Below the pieces are notes generated by a model. That model ran no database searches, was not told where the DNA came from, and saw nothing but the letters and a program-made list of their open reading frames with translations. A stretch of 12,144 nt of DNA, taken from positions 1 to 12,144 of the forward strand of contig CAYMCV010000073.1 in NCBI GenBank assembly GCA_964389005.1, read 5' to 3'. The stretch comes from CAYMCV01 sp964389005. GTDB taxonomy: Bacteria > Bacillota > Clostridia > Lachnospirales > Lachnospiraceae. The position numbers and the translations under genes are program-made. Of the stretch, positions 1-5,699 are shown one piece after another (positions within the stretch are counted from its first letter, which is position 1; the number at the start of each line of letters is the position of its first letter).

Positions 1-520
1 CTACAAGCATCGCCGCATCACCCTTACGAGGTCCCTTTTTGATGATTCTTGTATATCCGCCCTGACGACTTGCATACTTAGGTGCAATTTCTTCAAAAAG
101 TTTTGCAGCAACATCAATTTCCTTCGTATTGCGCTTTCTTCCTGCTGCTTCTGTAGGAACTTCCGTAACAGGATACAATACTTTCAGCATCTGACGTCTT
201 GCGTGAAGTCTGGAAGGCTGATCCTTCTTGATTTCTTTCTGAACTTCGTCAAAAATGGTAACTGTTTTACCGTCAATTTTTTCTTTTACACGTTTGCCGT
301 CTTTGTCCTTACGCGGAACTTTGGCGGTTACGGTTACAGTATCAAAATTATCTTTCTCTTTGATGGCAAGTGCAATCAAACCTTCTGCAATTTTGCAAAC
401 TTCTTTTGCTTTTGCTTCTGTGGTAATGATTCTGCCCTTATATAACAATTGTGTTACCTGATTTCTGAGCAGTGCCTTTCTCTGTGAGGATGTTCTGCTC
501 AATTTTCTGTATTTTGCCAT
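1..520 (-). CDS. rplQ: 50S ribosomal protein L17 (3' end cut by window edge)
   Basis: L17 is a large-subunit protein near the peptide exit region and is conventionally the last gene of the alpha cluster. The 173 visible residues begin MAKYRKLSRTSSQRKALLRN and run to a C-terminal RKGDAAMLV, where the family normally needs only about four or five more residues, so the gene is nearly complete. The family hallmarks are visible: the N-terminal RTSSQRKALLRN segment, the central RLHARRQML, and the C-terminal GGYTRI. Compared with the roughly 120-residue Bacillus form, there is a charged insertion at about residues 55-100 (KDNFDTVTVTAKV through the DGKTVTIFDEV region), which I know from Lachnospiraceae L17. 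An AAGGAG site six bases before the ATG supports the start. A 171 nt structured spacer separates it from rpoA. Confidence 0.97.
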   Translation of the reverse strand, partial: MAKYRKLSRTSSQRKALLRNQVTQLLYKGRIITTEAKAKEVCKIAEGLIALAIKEKDNFDTVTVTAKVPRKDKDGKRVKEKIDGKTVTIFDEVQKEIKKDQPSRLHARRQMLKVLYPVTEVPTEAAGRKRNTKEIDVAAKLFEEIAPKYASRQGGYTRIIKKGPRKGDAAMLV

Positions 521-691
521 GATAATCTCCTTCTGACGAGGAATGAAATTTCCCATTTACATGGGTTATCCTCGCATTTACGGAACACAACACCGTGCCC
601 ATCGGTCTTACCGGGTCATGTTGACTGCGTCTCTTTTGGCCGACATCCGCGTGCTTCTTCGGTCTTATCGCAGACATCGTTGTTTCTTTTA
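521..691 (-). promoter_or_regulatory. Structured spacer between rpoA and rplQ (candidate rplQ leader)
   Basis: This 171 nt spacer is much longer than most in the window. On the transcribed strand it holds a run of inverted repeats. Next to the rplQ ribosome binding site, CGAGGA/TCCTCG (537-542 with 569-574) encloses CCCAT-GTAA-ATGGG (552-565), a stem capped by a GNRA-type tetraloop. Upstream are ACGG/CCGT and CGGT-AAG-ACCG hairpins, and a TAAGACCGA motif occurs twice (602-610 and 659-667). No uridine run follows any stem, so this is not an intrinsic terminator. An out-of-frame reading frame crosses it but has no ribosome binding site. A regulatory role is inference. Confidence 0.4.
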
Positions 692-1657
692 TTATTCTTC
701 AGCGTTATTCAACTGAAGTCCCAATTCTTTTAATTTAGCCAGTACTTCATCCAAAGACTTGCGTCCAAGGTTACGAACTTTCATCATGTCTTCCGGGGTT
801 TTATTGGTTAATTCTTCCACCGTATTGATTCCCGCTCTCTTCAAGCAGTTGTAAGAACGAACGGAAAGTTCCAATTCATCAATACTCATTTCGAGTACCT
901 TTTCTTTCTCATTGTTCTCTTTCTCAATCATGACTTCCGCATTCTTGGCATTCTCGGATAAGTTTATGAATAATCTCAAATGCTCACTCAATACTTTTGC
1001 TGCGAGGCTGACTGCCTCGTCCGGTGCAAGCGTTCCGTTGGTATAAACGTCTAACGTAAGCTTATCGTAATCCGTCATCTGGCCTACACGAGTATTTTCA
1101 ACCGTAAGATTAACACGCTCTACAGGTGTATAGATGGAGTCTACCGGAATGTTGCCAATCGGAAGATCTTCTGTCTTATTCTTATCGGCACTGATATATC
1201 CGCGTCCGCGTGTAATCAGAATATCCATATAAAATCTGCTGTTCTTTCCACCGCTCAATGTTGCGATTTCCTGATCGGGATTTAATATCTCGATATTGGA
1301 ATCCGCATGGATATCCGATGCTCTGACAACACCTTCACCTTCAAATTCGATATATGCCTTCTTCGGTTCGTCTGTATCACTGTTATCTCTGATGGCGAGA
1401 TTCTTGATGTTCATGATAATCTCCGTCACATCTTCCTTGACACCTTCGATGCAACTGAATTCGTGCAAAACACCCTCAATCTTAACCTGACTAACTGCTG
1501 CTCCGGGTAAAGAAGCAAGCATTATACGTCTCAATGAGTTTCCCAAAGTAATTCCATAGCCTCTTTCCAAAGGCTCAATCACAAATCTTCCGTATTTTCT
1601 GTCCTCGGAAATTTCTGCTATTTCAATATTTGGGCTATCAAAATCGAATGCTAACAT
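692..1657 (-). CDS. rpoA: DNA-directed RNA polymerase subunit alpha
   Basis: The alpha subunit dimerises to nucleate RNA polymerase assembly, and its C-terminal domain contacts UP-element DNA and activators. The 321 residues show the N-terminal domain (about 1-235), with ERGYGITLGNSLRRIMLASLPGAA at 31-54 as the core dimer-assembly motif. A charged linker rich in Glu and Lys follows (about 240-256), then the C-terminal domain (258-316). There LELSVRSYNCLKRAGI carries the Arg (R267) matching E. coli R265, and VRNLGRKSLDEV forms the helix-hairpin-helix part. The length is slightly above the usual 314. An AAAGGAGGG site nine bases upstream fixes the ATG. It follows rpsD by 32 nt and precedes rplQ, the standard alpha-cluster arrangement. 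Confidence 0.98.
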   Translation of the reverse strand: MLAFDFDSPNIEIAEISEDRKYGRFVIEPLERGYGITLGNSLRRIMLASLPGAAVSQVKIEGVLHEFSCIEGVKEDVTEIIMNIKNLAIRDNSDTDEPKKAYIEFEGEGVVRASDIHADSNIEILNPDQEIATLSGGKNSRFYMDILITRGRGYISADKNKTEDLPIGNIPVDSIYTPVERVNLTVENTRVGQMTDYDKLTLDVYTNGTLAPDEAVSLAAKVLSEHLRLFINLSENAKNAEVMIEKENNEKEKVLEMSIDELELSVRSYNCLKRAGINTVEELTNKTPEDMMKVRNLGRKSLDEVLAKLKELGLQLNNAEE

Positions 1658-1689
1658 TGTAGGTACCCTCCTTTACGATGTCTTGCTAA

Positions 1690-2283
1690 TTATTTGGAAT
1701 ATAACTCGACGATAAGCATCTCATTCACAGGAACATCAATTACTTCGCGTGCGGGAAGTTCCTTAATTGTTGCCTTAAAAGCTTCTTGATCTGCATCAAT
1801 CCACTCCGGAACAAGTCTTCCGCTTGTAACTTCAAAGATATCTTTGATTCTCTGTGTACTGCGAGATTTCTCCTTAACTTCGATTACATCACCTGCTTTT
1901 ACAAGATAGGAAGGAATGTTTACAACACTTCCGTTCACCGTAATGTGCTTGTGATCTACCAACTGTCTTGCTTCTCTACGTGTTCTTGCAAATCCCATTC
2001 TGAAAATAACGTTGTCAAGTCTGCTCTCGAGAAGAATCATCAGATTCTCACCGGTCATACCTTTCATGCCGTCTGCTTTCTCGTAGTAGTTACGGAATGG
2101 TTTTTCCAAAACGCCATAGATAAATTTCGCTTTCTGCTTCTCTCTCAACTGAAGACCGTACTCGCTGACTTTCTTGCCTTCTCTAGCAGATTTTCTGTTT
2201 GATTTCTTATCATAACCTAATACCATGGGTTCTAAGCCAAGAGATCTGCATCTCTTGAGAACGGGTACTCTATTAACTGCCAT
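1690..2283 (-). CDS. rpsD: 30S ribosomal protein S4
   Basis: S4 is a primary 16S rRNA binder that nucleates 30S assembly, and it represses its own mRNA in the bacteria studied. I chose the ATG giving 197 residues (MAVNRVPVLKRCRSLG), because AGGAGGT lies eight bases before it. A start seven codons earlier would place the ribosome binding site inside the gene. The S4 N-terminal part carries SEYGLQLREKQKAKFIYGVLE, and the S4 RNA-binding fold follows at about 90-150 (SRLDNVIFRMGF, RREARQLVDHKHITVNG). The C-terminus is the conserved MLIVELYSK. The N-terminus lacks the usual RYxGP start and has a single Cys, so it is a zinc-free divergent form typical of Lachnospiraceae. Its leader contains alternative hairpins. 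Confidence 0.98.
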   Translation of the reverse strand: MAVNRVPVLKRCRSLGLEPMVLGYDKKSNRKSAREGKKVSEYGLQLREKQKAKFIYGVLEKPFRNYYEKADGMKGMTGENLMILLESRLDNVIFRMGFARTRREARQLVDHKHITVNGSVVNIPSYLVKAGDVIEVKEKSRSTQRIKDIFEVTSGRLVPEWIDADQEAFKATIKELPAREVIDVPVNEMLIVELYSK

Positions 2284-2397
2284 TCTAATATACCTCCTAA
2301 TCATCTGCTTTTCATTACGAAAAGCCGCAGATTATACAATCTGCCTAACTTATGCTACTTGAGTGTGGATCTCGTACGAATCCGTCATAAAATCAAA
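2284..2397 (-). promoter_or_regulatory. rpsD leader with mutually exclusive hairpins
   Basis: The 114 nt between rpsK and rpsD hold three related segments: AATCTGC-type 2338-2344, GCAGATT-type 2327-2333 and ATCTGC-type 2303-2308 (plus-strand sense). The middle segment can pair with the upstream one as a perfect 7 bp stem with a 4 nt loop. It can also pair with the downstream one as a 6 bp stem extended by TTTTC/GAAAA (2309-2313 with 2319-2323). The second option ends a few bases before the rpsD AGGAGGT site (2292-2298). A further bulged hairpin (GGATTC/GAgATCC) lies near 2369-2385. S4 is a known translational autoregulator, so a switch on rpsD is a reasonable inference. Confidence 0.45.
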
Positions 2398-2796
2398 TCA
2401 AACTCTACGACGCTTCGGCGGGCGGCAACCGTTGTGCGGTACCGGTGTAACATCAACGATACTGGTTACTTCCAATCCACAAGCCTGCAATGCGCGGATT
2501 GCTGCTTCACGACCCGAGCCCGGTCCTTTTACCATAACATCTACTGTCTTTAAGCCGTGCGGAAGTGCTGCTTTGGTAGCTGTCTCAGCTGCCATCTGCG
2601 CTGCATACGGAGTAGATTTCTTTGAACCTCTAAAGCCCAGACCACCTGCACTTGCCCAGCTCAATGCATTACCTTCTGCATCGGTCAATGTAACAATTGT
2701 ATTGTTAAAAGATGACTGGATATGTGCCTGTCCGTGTTCAACGTTTTTCTTGACACGCTTTTTTGTAACTTTTTTAGCTGTAACATTCTTTGCCAT
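2398..2796 (-). CDS. rpsK: 30S ribosomal protein S11
   Basis: S11 sits on the 30S platform, helps form the mRNA exit tunnel and pairs with S6/S18. The 132 residues have a Lys-rich N-terminal tail (1-18) and then the conserved core: HIQSSFNNTIVTLTDAEGNALSWASAGGLGFRG at about 25-57, KSTPYAAQMAAE, and VKGPGSGREAAIRAL at 89-103. The C-terminus PVPHNGCRPPKRRRV is complete. The ribosome binding site is weak for this window (TAGGT about nine bases before the ATG), whereas most neighbours have a clear GGAGG. It lies 55 nt downstream of rpsM in the usual S13-S11-S4 order. Confidence 0.98.
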   Translation of the reverse strand: MAKNVTAKKVTKKRVKKNVEHGQAHIQSSFNNTIVTLTDAEGNALSWASAGGLGFRGSKKSTPYAAQMAAETATKAALPHGLKTVDVMVKGPGSGREAAIRALQACGLEVTSIVDVTPVPHNGCRPPKRRRV

Positions 2797-2851
2797 AAAA
2801 ACTAACCTACTTTCTTATTATTAAAAACTAATTCTACGTTATAAGTTACGA

Positions 2852-3220
2852 TTATTTCTTCTTGTTTGCAACAGTTCTCTTCGGACCTTTTCTGGTTCTT
2901 GCATTGGTCTTTGTTTTCTGTCCGCGAACCGGAAGTCCTTTTCTGTGACGGATACCGCGATAGCATCCGATTTCCTGCAATCTCTTGATGTTTAATGCTG
3001 TCTCTCTTCTCAAATCACCTTCAACAGTCAATGTTTCTCCGATGATTTCCGAAAGAGTTTTTACTTCGTCATCTGTTAAGTCTCTGACGCGAGTGTCAGG
3101 ACTGATCTTTGCTTCCGCCAAAACGCGGTTAGCGCTTACACGACCGATACCGTAGATATAGGTTAAACCAATCTCTACACGCTTATCTCTCGGTAAGTCA
3201 ACACCAGCAATACGTGCCAT
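2852..3220 (-). CDS. rpsM: 30S ribosomal protein S13
   Basis: S13 forms part of the 30S head, contacts the P-site tRNA through its C-terminal tail and makes inter-subunit bridges. All 122 residues are present: MARIAGVDLPRDKRVEIGLTYIYGIG at the start, the helix-two-turns-helix region near 14-60, the conserved LRRETALNIKRLQEIGCYRGIRHRKGLPVRGQ (about 70-101), and a basic tail RTRKGPKRTVANKKK. GGAGG seven bases before the ATG sets the start. It is preceded by an unusually long structured spacer after rpmJ, so its translation may be controlled separately from that of rpmJ. Confidence 0.98.
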   Translation of the reverse strand: MARIAGVDLPRDKRVEIGLTYIYGIGRVSANRVLAEAKISPDTRVRDLTDDEVKTLSEIIGETLTVEGDLRRETALNIKRLQEIGCYRGIRHRKGLPVRGQKTKTNARTRKGPKRTVANKKK

Positions 3221-3473
3221 GTCAATTCCTCCATTTTCTTTTTTACAGTTACTGATTGATTGGGATGAAATTCATCCGATCGGGTATTGACCCGATTTTT
3301 CCGATACTTAGAAACATATTCTTCTCGGTATCAAAGAGTAAATGCCCGGAAGTCAGTAACTCCCTCACATTTATCTTGTCGCACAACAATCTGACGGGAA
3401 AGTTGCGCATCGTTCAGCCGCATTGTTCGCACACGGCATCGCCGTTGCAAACGAACAAACAGACAAGAACTTA
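3221..3473 (-). promoter_or_regulatory. Long structured spacer rpmJ-rpsM (candidate rpsM leader RNA)
   Basis: This 253 nt spacer is the longest gene-free stretch here and is dense in inverted repeats. An outer stem TCTTGTC/GACAAGA (3374-3380 with 3462-3468) encloses two arms. One is a strong hairpin at 3425-3452 of about 12 bp with one bulge and a GAT loop. The other is CTGACG/CGTTCAG (3391-3396 with 3411-3417). Further downstream are GATAC/GTATC with an inner AGAA/TTCT (3303-3332), ATCGGGT/ACCCGAT (3279-3296), and GGATGA/TCATCC (3263-3277). None is followed by a uridine run on the transcribed strand, so none looks like a terminator. The layout resembles a multi-branch leader RNA. No known class is recognised. 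A 53-codon reading frame overlaps it. Confidence 0.45.
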
Positions 3474-3587
3474 TTATCCCTGTCTCTGTTTGTGTTTCGG
3501 GTTCTCACAAATGATCATGATTCGCCCTTTTCTCTTAATTACTTTGCATTTTTCGCAAATTGGTTTTACTGATGATCTAACTTTCAC
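3474..3587 (-). CDS. rpmJ: 50S ribosomal protein L36 (zinc-ribbon form)
   Basis: L36 is the smallest large-subunit protein and stabilises 23S rRNA near the GTPase-associated region. The 37-residue product begins MKVRSSVKPICEKCKVIKRK and ends KHKQRQG, exactly the family length. The zinc-ribbon ligands C11, C14, C27 and H32 are all intact. The start codon is GTG, read from an AAAGGAGG site seven bases upstream. The gene lies directly downstream of a good sigma-A type promoter and may be the first cistron of a separate alpha-cluster transcript. It ends with tandem stops (TAATAA). Confidence 0.97.
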   Translation of the reverse strand: MKVRSSVKPICEKCKVIKRKGRIMIICENPKHKQRQG

Positions 3588-3613
3588 GTTAAACCCTCCT
3601 TTCAAAAAAGACC

Positions 3614-3649
3614 GTTTTACAGTATAACATGATATCTGTCTGTTGGCAA
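3614..3649 (-). promoter_or_regulatory. Sigma-A type promoter upstream of rpmJ
   Basis: Reading the minus strand, a -35 element TTGCCA (3644-3649) is followed by a 17 nt spacer and a -10 element TATACT (3621-3626). The -10 carries an upstream TG at the extended -10 position. Initiation is expected near 3614-3616, about 30 nt before the rpmJ GTG. It sits in the 145 nt infA-rpmJ spacer. It would allow rpmJ, rpsM, rpsK, rpsD, rpoA and rplQ to be made independently of upstream read-through. No terminator is evident ahead of it, so it probably adds to read-through rather than replacing it. Confidence 0.7.
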
Positions 3650-3732
3650 GTCACAAATTGCATACTTTTGGGTTTTTTTCGTCTGCATACGCTACACCGA
3701 CAGCGTTTTGCCGCCTTTACAGATAAATCTCC

Positions 3733-3951
3733 TTATTTGTCTCGCCAAATGATTCTTCCTTTGGATAAATCATAAGGTGATAACTCCAGTGTTACTTTAT
3801 CGCCCGGCAGAATACGAATAAAATTCTGTCTCAGTTTTCCGCTAATATGTGCGAGTACTTCATGACCGTTTTCCAGCTGAACTTTGAACATCGTATTCGG
3901 CAGTTTTTCAATCACGGTACCTTCGATTTCTATTACATCAGTCTTTGACAT
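3733..3951 (-). CDS. infA: Translation initiation factor IF-1
   Basis: IF-1 binds the 30S A site and works with IF2 and IF3 in initiation complex formation. The 72-residue product MSKTDVIEIEGTVIEKLPN...IIWRDK is one S1-like OB fold. It shows the conserved FKVQLENGHEVLAHISGKLRQNFIRILPGDKV core at about 22-54 and SPYDLSKGRI near the end. An in-frame ATG six codons upstream exists, but it would start before the AAAGGAG site, which lies eight bases before the chosen ATG. That ribosome binding site touches the stop codon of the upstream KOW-domain gene, so the two are probably co-translated. The 145 nt after its stop hold the rpmJ promoter. Confidence 0.97.
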   Translation of the reverse strand: MSKTDVIEIEGTVIEKLPNTMFKVQLENGHEVLAHISGKLRQNFIRILPGDKVTLELSPYDLSKGRIIWRDK

Positions 3952-3965
3952 TTCACAATCTCCTT

Positions 3966-4208
3966 TCAAGACTTAAGTTCTTTTATGATTTCGGCATCGG
4001 TAACACAGCCGTCCTTTATTCTTTCCAAGCATTCACTTGAAACACTTTGATTAATTCTTTGGATATGCTTCTTGTTCTTGCGCTTCGGCTTGTCAACCGT
4101 TCTATATTTTCCGTCCGACAAATATACATATTCCGCCTCGTCACGTAATATGATATAGTTTTGATTTTTATCATGTCCCGCTTTTGACGTTACAAATGTA
4201 CCTATCAT
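3966..4208 (-). CDS. KOW-domain small RNA-binding protein (L14e/L6e/L27e-like)
   Basis: This 80-residue protein begins MIGTFVTSKAGHDKNQNYIIL, a short KOW-like beta-hairpin segment of the kind seen in eukaryotic/archaeal L14e-type proteins. A second short strand-like stretch follows (EYVYLSDGKYRTVDKPKRKN, about 25-44), then a basic linker and a helical C-terminus. Small genes of this family lie between map and infA in many Firmicutes, as I recall for Bacillus and Clostridia. GGAG lies seven bases before the ATG. The TGA stop overlaps the infA ribosome binding site, and the gene follows map by 24 nt. Position and basic character suggest a ribosome- or RNA-associated role, but the specific function is unknown to me. 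Confidence 0.9.
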   Translation of the reverse strand: MIGTFVTSKAGHDKNQNYIILRDEAEYVYLSDGKYRTVDKPKRKNKKHIQRINQSVSSECLERIKDGCVTDAEIIKELKS

Positions 4209-4232
4209 TTTAAGTCTCCATGCCGCATATCA

Positions 4233-4985
4233 TTACAGAATTGTCAATATTTCAGGCTCGTCATCTGTAACCAATATGGTATTCTCATAATGTGCCGAAG
4301 GTAATCCGTCCTCGGTTACCACGGTCCAATCATCATCCATAAAAACGACATCCGCTCTACCCAAATTAATCATTGGTTCAATTGCCAACGTCATTCCGCG
4401 CTGTAGGCGTATTCCCTTGGAAGCTTGTTTGAAATTGGGAATCTGTGGATCTTCATGTAGTTTGGTTCCGATTCCGTGCCCCACCAAGTCTCTGACAATT
4501 CCATATCCGAACTGCGCAATATAAGCATCAATCGCATTGGATATGTCATGCAGGTGATTACCGGCCTTGGCATACTTAATTCCTTCGAAAAAAGCATTCT
4601 TGGTTTCTTCGACCAATTGCTTAATCTCCGGAGATACGTTTCCAACGATATACGTTCTCGCTGCATCGGAATGATAACCCTTATAAATAAGTCCTGCATC
4701 CAAACTAACAATATCGCCTTCCTGCAAGATACGTTTTTTATTGGGTATTCCGTGAACAACTTCTTCGTTCACAGAAACACAGATTGCAGCAGGATAGCCA
4801 TTGTAATGCAGAAAATTCGGAATACAGTCGCGATTTCGAATCAATCGTTCTCCTAAAATATCAATCTCCAATGTTGACATACCCGGATGAATTGCTTTGC
4901 CCAGTTCATCATGTATTTCCGCCAAAATCTTACCGGACTGCCGCATTAATTCAATTTCTCGTGCGGACTTAATTGTTACTGCCAT
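4233..4985 (-). CDS. map: Methionine aminopeptidase type I
   Basis: This enzyme removes the initiator methionine from nascent proteins after deformylation and is a cytosolic two-metal hydrolase. The 250 residues form a pita-bread fold with all five metal ligands visible: D96 (SLDAG), D107 (YHSDAA), H170 (VGHGIG), E203 (AIEPM) and E234 (YENT). The substrate-side histidines H78 (VVHGIP) and H177 (LHEDP) are also present. There is no N-terminal zinc-finger extension, so it is the short type Ia form. AGGAGG seven bases before the ATG fixes the start. The secY-adk-map order is standard in Firmicutes. A short hairpin (4999-5022) ends at the ribosome binding site. Confidence 0.98.
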   Translation of the reverse strand: MAVTIKSAREIELMRQSGKILAEIHDELGKAIHPGMSTLEIDILGERLIRNRDCIPNFLHYNGYPAAICVSVNEEVVHGIPNKKRILQEGDIVSLDAGLIYKGYHSDAARTYIVGNVSPEIKQLVEETKNAFFEGIKYAKAGNHLHDISNAIDAYIAQFGYGIVRDLVGHGIGTKLHEDPQIPNFKQASKGIRLQRGMTLAIEPMINLGRADVVFMDDDWTVVTEDGLPSAHYENTILVTDDEPEILTIL

Positions 4986-4998
4986 TCAACATCCTCCT

Positions 4999-5022
4999 AA
5001 CCACGCCAGTCTTGTCGCGGTT
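4999..5022 (-). promoter_or_regulatory. Hairpin abutting the map ribosome binding site
   Basis: On the transcribed strand AACCGCG and CGTGGTT form a 7 bp stem with one G-U pair and a 10 nt loop. The stem ends directly against the AGGAGG of map (4993-4998). It fills most of the 45 nt adk-map spacer. No uridine run follows, so it is not a terminator. Modulation of map translation or an mRNA end-processing site are both possible, and the function is inferred only. Confidence 0.25.
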
Positions 5023-5030
5023 AATGCCAT

Positions 5031-5678
5031 TTATATTTCATCTAAAATCGAGACGATATTTTGAAATACTTCTTGCATGTCTTTGGTACCGTCAACTTCT
5101 TTCAAAATACCCTTTTGCTGATAATAATCAATCAAAGGTTGTGTCTGATCATGGTATACCTTCAATCTGTTTTTTACAGTTTCCGGCTTATCGTCATCGC
5201 GAAGAATCAATTCACTGTTACATCTATCACAGATTCCTTCCTTTGCGGGAGGAACATGAACCATATGATAGGTGGCACCACAGGTAACACATGCGCGTCT
5301 TCCGGACATGCGATTGATGATGTTTTCATCCGGAACATCCACATTAATTGCGAAATCTACTCGATCGTTACGCTCTGTAAGTGCTTGATTCAGTACTTCA
5401 GCCTGCGGAATGGTTCTCGGGAATCCATCCAATACGTAACCGTTCGCACAATCCTCGTTTGCAACACGATCCAAAAGAATTTGGACAGTTAACTCATCCG
5501 GAACCAGTTTTCCTTGATCCATGTAGGATTTGGCTTCCATGCCTAACGGTGTTGCCGCTTTGATGTTTGCCCGAAAAATATCACCGGTTGAAATATGCGG
5601 AATTTGGTATTTGTCGGCAATCATTTTTGCCTGTGTTCCTTTACCCGCGCCCGGCGCACCTAACATAATTATTTTCAT
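5031..5678 (-). CDS. adk: Adenylate kinase (zinc-containing LID type)
   Basis: Adenylate kinase converts ATP and AMP to two ADP and keeps adenylate balance. The 215-residue product starts MKIIMLGAPGAGKGTQ, with the P-loop GAPGAGKGT at 7-15. It also shows STGDIFR at 30-36 for AMP binding, GYVLDGFPRT at 80-89, and the long-type LID domain at about 122-162. The LID holds two CxxC pairs, C130/C133 and C150/C153, a structural zinc site typical of Gram-positive enzymes. An earlier in-frame TTG (5693) coincides with the GGAG ribosome binding site, so the ATG nine bases after it is preferred. It follows secY across a spacer holding a palindromic repeat. Confidence 0.98.
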   Translation of the reverse strand: MKIIMLGAPGAGKGTQAKMIADKYQIPHISTGDIFRANIKAATPLGMEAKSYMDQGKLVPDELTVQILLDRVANEDCANGYVLDGFPRTIPQAEVLNQALTERNDRVDFAINVDVPDENIINRMSGRRACVTCGATYHMVHVPPAKEGICDRCNSELILRDDDKPETVKNRLKVYHDQTQPLIDYYQQKGILKEVDGTKDMQEVFQNIVSILDEI

Positions 5679-5699
5679 AATTCTAATCTCCAATCAAAA

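Noticed and set aside
438..677. 79-residue minus-strand reading frame spanning the rpoA-rplQ spacer and the start of rplQ
   Set aside because: It overlaps rplQ out of frame by about 80 nt, has no ribosome binding site, and resembles no family I know. The spacer is better explained by RNA structure.
1786..2202. 138-residue plus-strand reading frame opposite rpsD
   Set aside because: It is a shadow of the conserved S4 gene with Cys/Phe-rich non-protein-like composition.
2331..2336. Perfect TATAAT on the minus strand in the rpsD leader
   Set aside because: No acceptable -35 lies 16-18 nt upstream, and the motif is part of the loop and stem of the leader hairpin. It is more likely structural than a promoter.
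3279..3300. ATCGGGT/ACCCGAT hairpin followed by five T on the plus strand, looking like a terminator
   Set aside because: No gene is transcribed on the plus strand. On the transcribed minus strand the T-run becomes an A-run ahead of the stem, so it cannot terminate this operon.
3414..3473. Cysteine-rich stretch CNGDAVCEQCG in frame after the rpmJ stops, resembling a zinc ribbon
   Set aside because: It follows tandem stop codons, has no start or ribosome binding site, and coincides with the strongest RNA hairpin, which explains the base pattern.
3256..3627. 123-residue plus-strand reading frame across the rpsM-rpmJ spacer
   Set aside because: It runs antisense through the real rpmJ gene and has no ribosome binding site. 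The composition is typical of the complement of AT-rich coding DNA.
4391..4759. 122-residue second frame on the minus strand within map
   Set aside because: It lies entirely inside map, whose active-site residues are all present in the main frame.
4986..5030. 14-codon mini reading frame directly after the adk stop, ending next to the map ATG
   Set aside because: It has no ribosome binding site of its own, is very short, and is explained by the hairpin and the map ribosome binding site.
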